Of a stretch of DNA of 64,000 bases, positions 16,931-25,699 are shown in pieces; positions within the stretch are counted from its first letter, which is position 1, and each line of letters starts with the position of its first letter. Source of the DNA: Alkalimarinus alittae (GTDB lineage: Bacteria; Pseudomonadota; Gammaproteobacteria; Pseudomonadales; Oleiphilaceae). The notes beneath the pieces were generated by a model. That model did not search any database. It was not told where the DNA came from and saw nothing but the letters and a program-made list of their open reading frames with translations. The stretch is taken from NCBI RefSeq assembly GCF_026016465.1, contig NZ_CP100390.1, forward strand, positions 62,001-126,000, written 5' to 3'. Position numbers and translations under genes: made by a program.

Positions 16931-16961
16931 ACCATAATTAAACTTAAAGTTTAATTATGGT
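16931..16961. repeat. Perfect AT-rich inverted repeat
   Basis: Fifteen-base arms (16931-16945 and 16947-16961) around one A, followed by TGTTTTT on the plus strand. It could be an operator or a weak terminator. No gene is seen between 16766 and 17266. Confidence 0.45.
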
Positions 16962-17072
16962 TGTTTTTATAAGCCAAAGGTAATATGTGCTCATCCCATG
17001 GGTTTGTTTTCTGGAAAGATGGTTTATCTGCTCTAGTTGGAGCCTACCCTGAAACACCTAATTGTGCCTTCT

Positions 17073-17155
17073 TGTCATCCTCGCGAATGCGTGGATCCAG
17101 TGTTTTAGTGTAGATCGAGGTCATGGATTCCCGCCTTCTCGGGAATGATGGTCGT
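17073..17155. repeat. Degenerate intergenic CATTCCCGC-type repeat
   Basis: Two outward segments (GTCATCCTCGCGAATGCGTGG near 17075 and GGATTCCCGCCTTCTCGGGA near 17126) are imperfect inverted copies of a widespread proteobacterial intergenic element. A related piece occurs at 51692-51748. No coding capacity. Confidence 0.5.
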
Positions 17156-17266
17156 TTCTGGGAGGATACTAGTAATCAATTACATCGCTTTTTCGATTTA
17201 ATAAAGGAACTCTAACTAAAGTATGGGATAATCACCCCCCTTATTTTTTGCTGGTAACCAGACTCC

Positions 17267-18892
17267 ATGCCTTTACTGTCTCTCACAAATGTTTCTCTCG
17301 CATTTGGCACTCATATACTCTTTGATAAAATTAACCTGACTGTCCATCGTGGCCAGCGCACAGGTATCTTGGGCCGCAATGGCGCAGGTAAATCTACCTT
17401 TATGAAAATGCTGGATGGTCAACATATCCCCGACAGCGGTGAGCTGTGGATTCGTCCTGGTATTCGCGTGGGTTATCTAACTCAGGACCTACCCAGTGCT
17501 GATGAATCGACTGTTTATGACATCGTAGCGGACGGTTTGGCTGAGGTTGGCGCGCTTTTAAAAGAGTATCACCATCTGGTTATGGGTGATTTTGATGATG
17601 AGAGCATGAAGCAGCTAACCCGCGTTCAAGATCAGCTTGAAGCGAAAGATGGTTGGAGCTTTGGTCAAAAGATCGACTCGATTATCGAAGCCTTGGATCT
17701 GCCTGCAGATACGCCGATGAAGTCGCTATCTGGCGGGTGGCGTCGTCGAGTTGCGATGGCGCGTGTATTGGTCAGTGAGCCGGACTTATTACTACTGGAT
17801 GAGCCGACAAACCACCTTGATATTCCTACCATTCAATGGCTAGAGAAGCAGCTAGAGTCGTTTCGTGGCGCGTTGATGCTAGTGACTCACGATCGTGCTT
17901 TTTTGCAGCGTATGTCGACTTCAATTATCGAGATTGATCGTGGCAATTTGCGTTATTGGGATGGTGATTATAAGGGCTTCTTGACCTTCCAAGCAGAGCA
18001 GTTAGCGGCAGAAGAAACAGCCAATAGTCAGTTTGATAAGCGCTTAGCACAAGAAGAAATATGGATTCGCCAAGGCGTTAAAGCCCGTCGAACCCGTAAT
18101 GAAGGCCGAGTACGTGACCTAAAGAAAATGCGTGATGAACGTAGCCAACGTCGCGAGCGTCAAGGTAAGGCTAATTTTGCAGTGGAAACGGCGAGTCGGT
18201 CTGGCAAAATTGTAGTGGAAGTCGAGAATTTATCAAAAACCTATGATGGTCAAAAAATTGTAGAGAATTTCTCTACCGTTATTATGCGCGGTGATCGTAT
18301 TGGTTTTATCGGCGCCAACGGTATGGGTAAATCAACGCTGTTAAAATTATTGTTAGGGCAAGTACAACCTGATGCAGGTAGCGTGAAAATTGGGACCAAG
18401 ATGGAGCTGGCCTATTTTGACCAGCTACGTGACCAATTAGATCTGAGCAAAACCGTGATTGAAAATATGGCAGAAGGCCGTGAGTTCATCACGATTAACG
18501 GCAAAGATCGCCACGTGATTAGTTATTTGCAAGACTTCATGTTCACGCCTGAACGTATCCGCCAGCCAGTGAGCGCGCTCTCGGGCGGTGAACAAAATCG
18601 TTTGATTCTAGCGCGTTTGTTCAGTAAGCCTGCCAACGTACTGGTATTGGATGAACCTACAAACGACCTTGATATGGAAACGCTTGAACTACTGGAAGAG
18701 ATTCTGCTTGAGTTTGATGGCACTATATTATTGGTCAGCCACGACCGTGAATTCCTCGACAACGTGGTCACTAGCAGTATCGTATTTGAAGGTGATGGCG
18801 TGGTTAACGAATATGTTGGCGGTTACGCAGACTTTATTCGACATGGTGGTCGATTGCCATCTATCAATAAAAAGTTGTTGGCTGATAAATAA
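17267..18892 (+). CDS. uup: ABC-F ATPase Uup, lacking the usual C-terminal coiled coil
   Basis: A soluble 541-aa tandem ATPase. The first nucleotide-binding domain has Walker A GRNGAGKST and signature LSGGW; the second has GANGMGKST and LSGGEQ; the inter-domain linker with WIRQGVKARRTRNEGRVR matches Uup closely. Uup is a ribosome/DNA-associated ABC-F protein that affects transposon excision and ribosome assembly. E. coli Uup is about 635 aa, with a C-terminal DNA-binding coiled coil of about 90 residues. Here the protein stops right after the second ATPase (YVGGYADFIRHGG and a short tail), and no remnant of the coiled coil follows in any frame; a repeat begins 30 bases later. Loss by repeat-linked deletion is plausible. 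Confidence 0.88.
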   Translation: MPLLSLTNVSLAFGTHILFDKINLTVHRGQRTGILGRNGAGKSTFMKMLDGQHIPDSGELWIRPGIRVGYLTQDLPSADESTVYDIVADGLAEVGALLKEYHHLVMGDFDDESMKQLTRVQDQLEAKDGWSFGQKIDSIIEALDLPADTPMKSLSGGWRRRVAMARVLVSEPDLLLLDEPTNHLDIPTIQWLEKQLESFRGALMLVTHDRAFLQRMSTSIIEIDRGNLRYWDGDYKGFLTFQAEQLAAEETANSQFDKRLAQEEIWIRQGVKARRTRNEGRVRDLKKMRDERSQRRERQGKANFAVETASRSGKIVVEVENLSKTYDGQKIVENFSTVIMRGDRIGFIGANGMGKSTLLKLLLGQVQPDAGSVKIGTKMELAYFDQLRDQLDLSKTVIENMAEGREFITINGKDRHVISYLQDFMFTPERIRQPVSALSGGEQNRLILARLFSKPANVLVLDEPTNDLDMETLELLEEILLEFDGTILLVSHDREFLDNVVTSSIVFEGDGVVNEYVGGYADFIRHGGRLPSINKKLLADK

Positions 18893-18921
18893 TCTTCGTT
18901 GATTATAGGTTGATTGTACTT

Positions 18922-18982
18922 TTGTAGGAGGGGCGCTTAGCCCCGACTAGGTGATGATTGCAGTAACGTGCAGCGCCTACAA
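18922..18982. repeat. REP-like element
   Basis: Terminal inverted TTGTAGG (18922-18928) and CCTACAA (18976-18982) enclose a GGGGC-GCTTA-GCCCC hairpin and a CGTGCAGCG segment. It resembles the REP-type sequences common between gammaproteobacterial genes. A second copy lacking the left end starts at 23133. Confidence 0.55.
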
Positions 18983-19341
18983 GCACTCAGGGTTATGGTT
19001 TTTTGAGGTTGTATACACTAACATCAGAATAGTCTTGTAAGTGTAACTGGGAGAACGAAACATGAGGGTGTCCACTCGATCGTTGCTTATGGCGACGGCT
19101 ATCATGCTAAGCCTAAATGTCTGGTCACATGATTTGCTTACCAAAAGTAACGGCCAGACGGTTTATGTTCCCAGTTATACTGAGTTATATATGTCTAGCG
19201 GTTTTAAAGTGAAAGGCTTTTCGACGGTTACTATTCATAATACCGACCCTCACCACTCGATTAAAGTAAATGCGGTTACCAGCTATGATACTCATGGAAA
19301 GCTAACCAAGCAGTACCTGGAAGAACCATTAGTGCTAGCTT
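18930..19341. repeat. Parent segment of a 0.41-kb duplication
   Basis: This stretch, from inside the REP-like element through the first 280 bases of the DUF3124 gene, recurs in the same direction at 23133-23541. By eye the copies agree at most positions, with scattered substitutions and a few single-base gaps. The copy here keeps an intact gene, so it is the likely source. Confidence 0.8.
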
Positions 19342-19538
19342 CATTTGCTTCGAAGAACTATTTTGTTAGGTATGAGAAGGGCTTTGATGGTTCTGGTGCT
19401 AACTTTATTGTGCGCTGGACGGCTGCTCAACCTGTTGTGGCACCTTTAATCGAGTCGCGCATGTTAGCAACATCTGGTACGCAGGGTTACTCACTAAGCA
19501 GTCAGGGCCGGGTGGTAGAAGAGGTCTCTGATAATTAG
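19062..19538 (+). CDS. DUF3124 periplasmic protein
   Basis: A 158-aa exported protein: the signal peptide runs to about residue 22 (LSLNVWS), and the mature part has the DUF3124 pattern VYVPSYTELY, TIHNTDPHHSIKV, LEEPLVLASFASKNYFV and GANFIVRW. The function of the family is unknown. A good GGAGA site lies just upstream (19051-19055). A broken second copy lies 4 kb downstream. The stop overlaps the end of the convergent marC by four bases. Confidence 0.85.
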   Translation: MRVSTRSLLMATAIMLSLNVWSHDLLTKSNGQTVYVPSYTELYMSSGFKVKGFSTVTIHNTDPHHSIKVNAVTSYDTHGKLTKQYLEEPLVLASFASKNYFVRYEKGFDGSGANFIVRWTAAQPVVAPLIESRMLATSGTQGYSLSSQGRVVEEVSDN

Positions 19539-20155
19539 CCTAGGGCAAAATAAGCTGTAATAGCGGCGAGTATATTATCGACAGCGACAGATGCTAGAAT
19601 AAGCCCCATCACTCGGCTAATAATGCTGGCCCCCGCGTTGCCAATAACACGTTGAATCGGGCTAGCTAATAAGAACAACACCAGCGTGAAAATAAGCACC
19701 GAAAGCATCACTAGCGCGGTGATGATCTGCTCTTCTAAAGAGTGTCGGTGGTTATCGGTTAGCATCACAACGGACAGCATTGCACCCGGTGATGCCAGCG
19801 AAGGAATAGCCAGTGGGAATATAGCTAAATTCGCAACACTTCCTTGAATTTGTTTCTTTTCTTCTTCGGGCTTACCTTCACCAAATATCATCGTTAAGGC
19901 AAACAAAAACAGCACAATTCCCCCTGCAATTTGAAACGCATCAAGCGAAATACTGAGTTTCTCAAGCAGCAGCTGACCTAAGGTAAGAAAGAAAAGTAAT
20001 ATAATCGCTGCAATCGATACCGCTTTGAAAGCAATTTTGCGTTGCACCGAAGCTTTTAGCCCTACCGTGACTGCAATAAAAACAGGGATAGAGCCAATAG
20101 GGTCGATGACCACCCATAATGTAATAAACTCTTTAATGATAGCGTCCCAGTTCAT
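19535..20155 (-). CDS. MarC-family integral membrane protein
   Basis: A 206-aa protein with six membrane helices and the family marks LWVVIDPIGSIPVF in the first helix and FPLAIPSLASPGA in the fourth. MarC proteins were once linked to multiple antibiotic resistance, but that role was withdrawn; transport of a small solute is suspected. It is preceded by the hybrid kinase gene 66 bases upstream on the same strand, so co-transcription is possible. Confidence 0.9.
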   Translation of the reverse strand: MNWDAIIKEFITLWVVIDPIGSIPVFIAVTVGLKASVQRKIAFKAVSIAAIILLFFLTLGQLLLEKLSISLDAFQIAGGIVLFLFALTMIFGEGKPEEEKKQIQGSVANLAIFPLAIPSLASPGAMLSVVMLTDNHRHSLEEQIITALVMLSVLIFTLVLFLLASPIQRVIGNAGASIISRVMGLILASVAVDNILAAITAYFALG

Positions 20156-20221
20156 GCAGATCCTTGTTTAGAGTGGAAAAATTAGTGATTAAGTGCACCA
20201 CTGCTTTAGCCGTTAGAGGTA

Positions 20222-22873
20222 TCAAGTTTCCTCTAAGTGTTTTATACACGTTTTTTGCAATGTCTGTTGATTGATCGGCTTTGCAATATGTCCGGTTGCG
20301 CCTTTTGACTGACAGTATGCTATATCTTCAACCGATGTATTGCCTGTAACGATATAGATTGGCGTGGTGTTACCGTTGTTGCGTAATGTTGTTAACGCTT
20401 CAACGCCTCCCACGACAGGCATTTCCATATCTAGCAGAATGAGATCAAATGAATGATGGTTTATCTGCTCTATCACTTCGGTACCATCTTCAGCCGTGAT
20501 GACATCAATCTGCGCACCTAGATGTTCTATTTGGCGTTTAAGTAGCTTTAAGTTTACCGGATTATCATCGGCAATGAGAACGCGTCCGCTCAGTTTATAC
20601 TGTTTTTCGGCTAAATATTTTTTTAGAACCTGATAAAAGTGCTGACGCTCAAATGGTTTCGCAATAAAATCTACAAAGCCAATTTTGCGATAATTTTGTA
20701 CTTGATATGGCATAACGTTGGCTGTGAGAGCCAGAATCGGTGTTGTTATGCCTTGGGCTTTGAGTGTTGTTGCCGCTTCTTCTCCTCCCATTTCTGGCAT
20801 TTGAATATCTAATAAAATGAGGTCAAAGTTTGCTTTAGCGACTTGTTCTAACGCTTCTATACCGTTGTTTACCATTACAATATCAAGCCCCATTCTATTA
20901 AGAATGTGTGTTAGCAGCGCTTGATTTTCAATATTATCTTCTGCAATTAGCACGTTACCGCTTAACTTAATTTCATCAAAAGGGTTCATTAAATCAGCCG
21001 CTTTCATTTCGTTGTCTAGGCTGATGGTACTCTTAAGCCACTCCACATCTGACAAGTTACCAGGGTGTATTGCTAGCACAAACTCACTGCCTAGCCCAGG
21101 CTGGCTATCGACATAAAGCTCTCCTTTTAACAAGCTTGCCAATTGTTTTGAAATATATAGGCCTAGCCCTGTTCCACCGTATTTTCGAGTAGTAGAGCCG
21201 TCAGCTTGTACAAACGGGTCAAACACACGCTTTTGTTGCTCGGGTGTTAGGCCAATACCTGTATCTTTTACTTCAAAGTAAAGTGTGTCTGACTCTTCTT
21301 CGTAGCGAATCAAAATATTGACCGACCCTTGGTTGGTAAATTTTATGGCATTACTGGCAAGGTTAAATAAAATCTGTTTGATGCGTGTGGGGTCTGATAT
21401 GAAATAAGACGGTAAGGGAAAAATAGGCGAGATATTAAATGAGAGGCCTTTCTCTTCAGCTTTAAGGCTAACATGTGCTTTTAAGTCCCTTATTAAGTTC
21501 ACGAGCGGAACCGCTAATTGTTCTACTTCAAGTCTATGAGCTTCGATTTTAGATAGATCAAGGATATCGTTAATAATCGTGAGAAGGTGTTTGCCACTTC
21601 TGATGATGGTATCAACAAAATGCTGTTTTTCTTCTGCTGAAATATCGTCGTCTCGTAGAGACTCGGAGTATCCAATAATCGCTGTCATTGGCGTTCTGAT
21701 TTCGTGACTCATATTTGCTAAAAAGTGGCTTTTAGCGGCTTCTGATGTTTCGGCGGCTTGTTTTGCTATTAGCGCTGAGTCACTGGCTTTTTGTACTTCT
21801 TCAAAAAGTTGTGAGTTTCGGATAGCTGTTCCGACTTGAACCAAATAGTTAGATATTCTCTCTATATCATCTTCGTCGATATCTAATGGGGTTTGGTAGT
21901 TAACAAGGCCTAAACCACCAACGACCTTTCCTTCGACGGAAAGCGGGAAATAAATAATGCTTTTAGCGGGCTTAGCTTCATAAAGTTCTATATCAATGGC
22001 GCAGCCCGTTTGGGCAACAAACTCAGAGCTCAGTCGTTTAAGGTAAAGCGTCTTATTTTGCAAAATTGGCGCAACAAAAATGCTGTTTCGATCATGTGTC
22101 AATGATAGCTTAAAACCTTCAAATTGAGCGTGTTCGTAGTCACTCAATGTGTCACCGTAACTCTTTATCATGACGAGGTTTTGTTGGTCTTTGTCTATCA
22201 AGGTTATATACACTTGCTCAAATGGGTGCAGACGGTTCAGTGTTTCAATAACGCGATGCATGATCGTGTCGAGTTCAAGGTGGGCATTAACCGCGTAAGC
22301 CAATTCACTGGTTTCTTGCATTAATTCCGTTTGCTTAGATAATTTTTTTTGCGCTTTGATAAGGTCGGTATTTATTTTTACCACCGCATAGCCTAGTGAT
22401 AACCCAAACCCTAATAAGCCAATTGAGGTGATTAGGGTCGAGATTAACGGCAGCGTATCTCGATACTCAAACCCTATTATAGATACGCAGATTGAGGCTC
22501 CTGCAGACATCGTGAGTATGCTTTTTAATAGCAGGTTAACACCGCCTGCGGTAAAGGATGTCATCCACATACCGCTAATAAACGCGACAGTTGATAGCGG
22601 GCTAAATCCCCAAAGTGCTATGCAGCAGCCATATAAAAAACCGTCAAATAGTATATTGCGTTGTTCGTGCTGTTTTTTGGATGATAGAAAGTATGCTAAA
22701 TGAGGGTAAATGAGTGTGTGGCTAATGATAAAGGCCCATAAAAATGGGTTCGAAGAGCTATAAAATAGAGATAGATGTATGCCTATAACCACCAAGCAAG
22801 CCATGACTCTCGCGGGGTAGCCTGCGTTAACCAGTGTTGATTTGGGGCGGGGTGATAACTTATTGTTAGGCAT
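20222..22873 (-). CDS. Hybrid sensor histidine kinase (MASE2-GAF-HisKA-HATPase-REC-REC)
   Basis: The 883-aa protein has an N-terminal membrane domain of MASE2 type (residues about 20-165, including HTLIYPHLAYF). A GAF domain (about 195-350) is followed by a coiled linker, the phosphorylated-histidine box MSHEIRTPMTAI with H390, an ATPase domain (ending near residue 605, with DTGIGLTPEQQ and GGTGLGLYIS), and two receiver domains with phospho-acceptor Asp in LLDIQMPEMGG and LLDMEMPVVGG. No histidine phosphotransfer domain is present, so output must go through a separate Hpt protein or regulator. The signal is unknown. The gene is last of its strand before the repeat at 22956. Confidence 0.88.
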   Translation of the reverse strand: MPNNKLSPRPKSTLVNAGYPARVMACLVVIGIHLSLFYSSSNPFLWAFIISHTLIYPHLAYFLSSKKQHEQRNILFDGFLYGCCIALWGFSPLSTVAFISGMWMTSFTAGGVNLLLKSILTMSAGASICVSIIGFEYRDTLPLISTLITSIGLLGFGLSLGYAVVKINTDLIKAQKKLSKQTELMQETSELAYAVNAHLELDTIMHRVIETLNRLHPFEQVYITLIDKDQQNLVMIKSYGDTLSDYEHAQFEGFKLSLTHDRNSIFVAPILQNKTLYLKRLSSEFVAQTGCAIDIELYEAKPAKSIIYFPLSVEGKVVGGLGLVNYQTPLDIDEDDIERISNYLVQVGTAIRNSQLFEEVQKASDSALIAKQAAETSEAAKSHFLANMSHEIRTPMTAIIGYSESLRDDDISAEEKQHFVDTIIRSGKHLLTIINDILDLSKIEAHRLEVEQLAVPLVNLIRDLKAHVSLKAEEKGLSFNISPIFPLPSYFISDPTRIKQILFNLASNAIKFTNQGSVNILIRYEEESDTLYFEVKDTGIGLTPEQQKRVFDPFVQADGSTTRKYGGTGLGLYISKQLASLLKGELYVDSQPGLGSEFVLAIHPGNLSDVEWLKSTISLDNEMKAADLMNPFDEIKLSGNVLIAEDNIENQALLTHILNRMGLDIVMVNNGIEALEQVAKANFDLILLDIQMPEMGGEEAATTLKAQGITTPILALTANVMPYQVQNYRKIGFVDFIAKPFERQHFYQVLKKYLAEKQYKLSGRVLIADDNPVNLKLLKRQIEHLGAQIDVITAEDGTEVIEQINHHSFDLILLDMEMPVVGGVEALTTLRNNGNTTPIYIVTGNTSVEDIAYCQSKGATGHIAKPINQQTLQKTCIKHLEET

Positions 22874-22955
22874 TAACTACTCAACGGTTGAATATATCTT
22901 TATTGAGTATAGCAACGGCTCAGGTTATGAGAAGTTTTGAGATAATTGAAGAATT

Positions 22956-23138
22956 AAAAGCAAAAAAAAGCGGTAAACATGACGCCGAACGTTAGTCATG
23001 TTTACCGCTATACGATAGGGCTAATATTGTAGGGAGGCCCTTATAAAAACCTTCGAAAGAAACGACATAAACGGCCTGAAGGTTTATGTCGTTTCTCTCT
23101 TTTGAAAAGATGAGTCTATAGTAAGAGGGGGTGGGGCG
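22956..23138. repeat. 183-bp direct repeat, left copy, flanking the phn cluster
   Basis: All 183 bases match 34765-34947 except one (C/T near 23051), with no gaps. It holds a 15-bp stem (AGCGGTAAACATGAC and its complement) preceded by A8, which is a terminator on the minus strand. A central AGGGC/GCCCT pairing follows, and then a 14-bp stem (GAAACGACATAAAC and its complement) followed by TCTCTTTT, a terminator on the plus strand. It may be a mobile or recombined terminator block; no protein is encoded. Confidence 0.9.
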
Positions 23139-23541
23139 CTTAGCCCCGATTGGGTGATGATTGCAGCAACGTGCAGCGCCTACAAATACTCAGGGTTATG
23201 GTTTTTTGAGGTTGGATACACTAACATCAAAATAATCTAGTAAGTGTAACTGGGAGAACGAAACATGAGAGTGTTCACTCGATCGCTGCTTATGGCGATG
23301 GCTATCATGCTAAGCCTAAAGTCTGGTCACATGATTCGCTTACCAAAAGTACTGGTCAGACGGTTTATGTGCCCAGTTATACTGAACTATATATGTCTAG
23401 CGGTTTTAAAGTGAAAGGCTTTTCGACGGTCACTATTCATAATATCGACCCTCACACTCGATAAAAGTAAATGCCGTTACTAGCTATAATACTCATGGAA
23501 AGCTAACGAAGCAGTACCTAGAAGAACCATTGGTGCTAGCT
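23133..23541 (+). pseudogene. Decayed duplicate of the DUF3124 gene and its upstream REP-like element
   Basis: This is the second copy of 18930-19341. The would-be start at 23265 (MRVFTRSLLMAMAIMLSL) is followed after 18 codons by a one-base deletion that shifts the frame to an early stop. Another base is lost near 23456, and the last third of the gene is missing (homology ends at a GCTAGCT). The ribosome site GGAGA is kept. It abuts the left 183-bp repeat, and the phnC promoter region follows directly. Confidence 0.85.
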
Positions 23542-23614
23542 AAGCCAATGGCTATAGGTTTGTCTTTTTAATGTCATTATTTGTTCATCTTATCTTAATA
23601 TTCCCTAAAAGAAA

Positions 23615-23621
23615 CTGTCAC
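23615..23621 (+). promoter_or_regulatory. Possible Pho-box half-site upstream of phnC
   Basis: CTGTCAC matches one half of the PhoB consensus. A second half (CTCGCAT, 5 of 7) is two bases off the normal 11-base spacing, so control by PhoB is only tentative. Confidence 0.3.
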
Positions 23622-23636
23622 ATTCTTCTCGCATGA

Positions 23637-23679
23637 TGTCTAGACAAGTTGGTTAATAAATTTCCAACTTGCTTAGACA
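23637..23679. promoter_or_regulatory. Predicted PhnF operator upstream of phnC
   Basis: TGTCTAGACA (23637-23646) is a perfect palindrome with the GTxTAxAC core expected for HutC-subfamily GntR regulators. Bases 23637-23652 form an inverted repeat with 23664-23679 (14 of 16 match) around an AT-rich centre. The same motif occurs upstream of phnF. Confidence 0.65.
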
Positions 23680-23695
23680 AGTAAGCGAGGAAGAG

Positions 23696-24553
23696 ATGGA
23701 TAACGTCGTACAGATAAAATCACTTCATAAAACATTTAATAGTTCTAATCGGGCACTAAAAGGCATAGATCTGTCTGTTTTAAAGGGTGAAATGGTTGCG
23801 TTAATAGGGCCTTCCGGATCCGGTAAATCGACTCTGTTAAGACATATGGCTGGGTTAACTTGGGGGGACCGAGGTGGGCAAGGTTCGGTGTCCATTTTAG
23901 GTGAAACCATTCAAAAGCAGGGAAAACTTGCTCATACCGTACGCCATTCACGCGCGAAAATCGGTTATATCTTCCAGCAGTTTAATCTAGTTAATCGCAT
24001 GAGCGTTATTAATAACGTGTTAATGGGTCGTTTAGGCCGCATTTCTAGCTGGAGAGGCACGTTGGGTATTTTTACTCAAGAAGAAAGAAGCCTTGCACTT
24101 AAAGCGTTAGCTCGAGTGGGAATGGAGAAGTATGCCTATCAACGGGCTGATACGCTATCCGGTGGTCAACAGCAACGGGTTGCTATTGCTAGAGCATTAA
24201 TGCAGAAAGCAGAAATAATCCTTGCTGATGAACCTATTGCGTCCTTAGATCCAGAGTCCTCGCGCATCGTAATGGATATTCTTAAAGACATAAATGAGAA
24301 AGATGGAAAAACCGTCATTGTGACGCTTCATCAAGTGGAATACGCAAGAAAGTACTGTGGAAGAGCGGTCGCCCTAAAAAATGGCGAACTGTATTTTGAT
24401 GGGCCAAGTGAAGAACTAAGCGATAAGCGGCTCGCTAATATTTACGGTGCTTCTCAGTTATCTGTTGATACTCAAGAAGCACATAAAGATTCAGAGAAAG
24501 GGTCAGTTGATCTAGGTATTTCTGGATCGATGGCTTTTGCTGAAGCAGGTTGA
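23696..24553 (+). CDS. phnC: Phosphonate ABC transporter ATPase PhnC
   Basis: A 285-aa ABC ATPase with Walker [10 protein letters not shown], a PhnC-type Q-loop region [15 protein letters not shown], signature LSGGQQQR and Walker [13 protein letters not shown] start it at the ATG at 23696 because GAGGAAGAG precedes it; an upstream in-frame TTG at 23669 lies inside the operator dyad. PhnC powers uptake of phosphonates with PhnD and PhnE, which follow. A non-conserved acidic tail of about 30 residues ends the protein. Confidence 0.93.
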   Translation: MDNVVQIKSLHKTFNSSNRALKGIDLSVLKGEMVALIGPSGSGKSTLLRHMAGLTWGDRGGQGSVSILGETIQKQGKLAHTVRHSRAKIGYIFQQFNLVNRMSVINNVLMGRLGRISSWRGTLGIFTQEERSLALKALARVGMEKYAYQRADTLSGGQQQRVAIARALMQKAEIILADEPIASLDPESSRIVMDILKDINEKDGKTVIVTLHQVEYARKYCGRAVALKNGELYFDGPSEELSDKRLANIYGASQLSVDTQEAHKDSEKGSVDLGISGSMAFAEAG

Positions 24554-24633
24554 GAAGGTTGTAGTGATCGTCTCAGAATGAATTATTTCAAGTTAAAATT
24601 TTATTAAAACTTAATGACTTTCAGGAGTCGAAA

Positions 24634-25632
24634 ATGATTTTACGGATAACAAAGCGCTTAATGATCGCTACTATGATGGTCGTTACATTGGTGAGTACTG
24701 CGTTTGCAGAGCAAATGAAAACACTTAATTTCGGTATTATCTCCACCGAATCCAGTCAAAATTTGAAAGCGGTTTGGACGCCTTTCCTTAATGATATGGG
24801 GAAAGAATTGGGGGTTGAAGTAAAGCCATTTTTTGCGTCTGACTATGCCGGAATCATTCAGGGAATGCGCTTTGACAAGGTTGATATCGCTTGGTACGGC
24901 AACAAATCTGCTATGGAAGCTGTTGACCGTGCGGGTGGTGAAATATTTGCACAAACTGTAGATGTTGATGGTAATCCAGGATACTGGGGTCTATTGGTTG
25001 CTCATAAAGATAGCCATTTAAATAAACTTGAAGATATCTTTAAAAACAGCAAGGAATTGACTTTTGGTAATGGTGATCCAAATTCTACATCGGGTTTTTT
25101 GATCCCATCTTATTATGTTTTTGCAATGAATAAGGTTGATCCTAAAAAAGCATTTAAACGTGTATTGAATGCGGGTCATGAGGCTAACTTATTATCTGTT
25201 GCGAACAAGCAAGTTGATTTTGCAACTAACAATACTGAGAACCTTCGTCGTTTAGAAATTACTAACCCTGAAAAGGCTAGCCAAGTAAAAGTTATTTGGA
25301 AGTCTCCTTTAATCCCTGCTGACCCTATTGTATGGCGTAAGAATTTGCCTGAGTCAGTTAAGGCCAAGCTATATAGCTTTTTCACTAAGTATGGAACAAG
25401 AGGGGATAAGCATGAAGAAAAAGTACTTGCTGACCTTCAATGGGCTCCTTTTATTGCCTCAAGTGATGATCAGTTATTACCTATCCGTCAGTTAGTTCTT
25501 TATAAGAATAAGCTAAAAATACAAAACAATGACTCATTGTCAGATGCTGAAAAAGCAGAAAAAACGGCTTCAATTGATGCTCAGTTGGGTGCCCTTGAGC
25601 GTCGTCTTGCTGCATTAGATGCTCGTAAATAA
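24634..25632 (+). CDS. phnD: Phosphonate-binding periplasmic protein PhnD
   Basis: A 332-aa periplasmic solute-binding protein: signal peptide MILRITKRLMIATMMVVTL with cleavage after AFA, then the PhnD fold with FGIIS near the start, the ligand-loop region ADPIVWRKNLP, and GDPNSTSGFLIP, which carries Ser/Thr contacts to the phosphonate group. It captures alkylphosphonates for PhnCE. CAGGAG precedes the ATG. Eighty bases separate it from phnC. Confidence 0.93.
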   Translation: MILRITKRLMIATMMVVTLVSTAFAEQMKTLNFGIISTESSQNLKAVWTPFLNDMGKELGVEVKPFFASDYAGIIQGMRFDKVDIAWYGNKSAMEAVDRAGGEIFAQTVDVDGNPGYWGLLVAHKDSHLNKLEDIFKNSKELTFGNGDPNSTSGFLIPSYYVFAMNKVDPKKAFKRVLNAGHEANLLSVANKQVDFATNNTENLRRLEITNPEKASQVKVIWKSPLIPADPIVWRKNLPESVKAKLYSFFTKYGTRGDKHEEKVLADLQWAPFIASSDDQLLPIRQLVLYKNKLKIQNNDSLSDAEKAEKTASIDAQLGALERRLAALDARK

Positions 25633-25699
25633 TCAACCGGTAAGAATCAAGTAGCTGCGGAGGGCTTGTACCTCCGCTCAGTTGTTAAAGAGATTGATT

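Noticed and set aside
23669-23695. Upstream TTG as start of phnC
   Set aside because: It lies inside the predicted PhnF operator dyad, and the ATG at 23696 has a better ribosome site.
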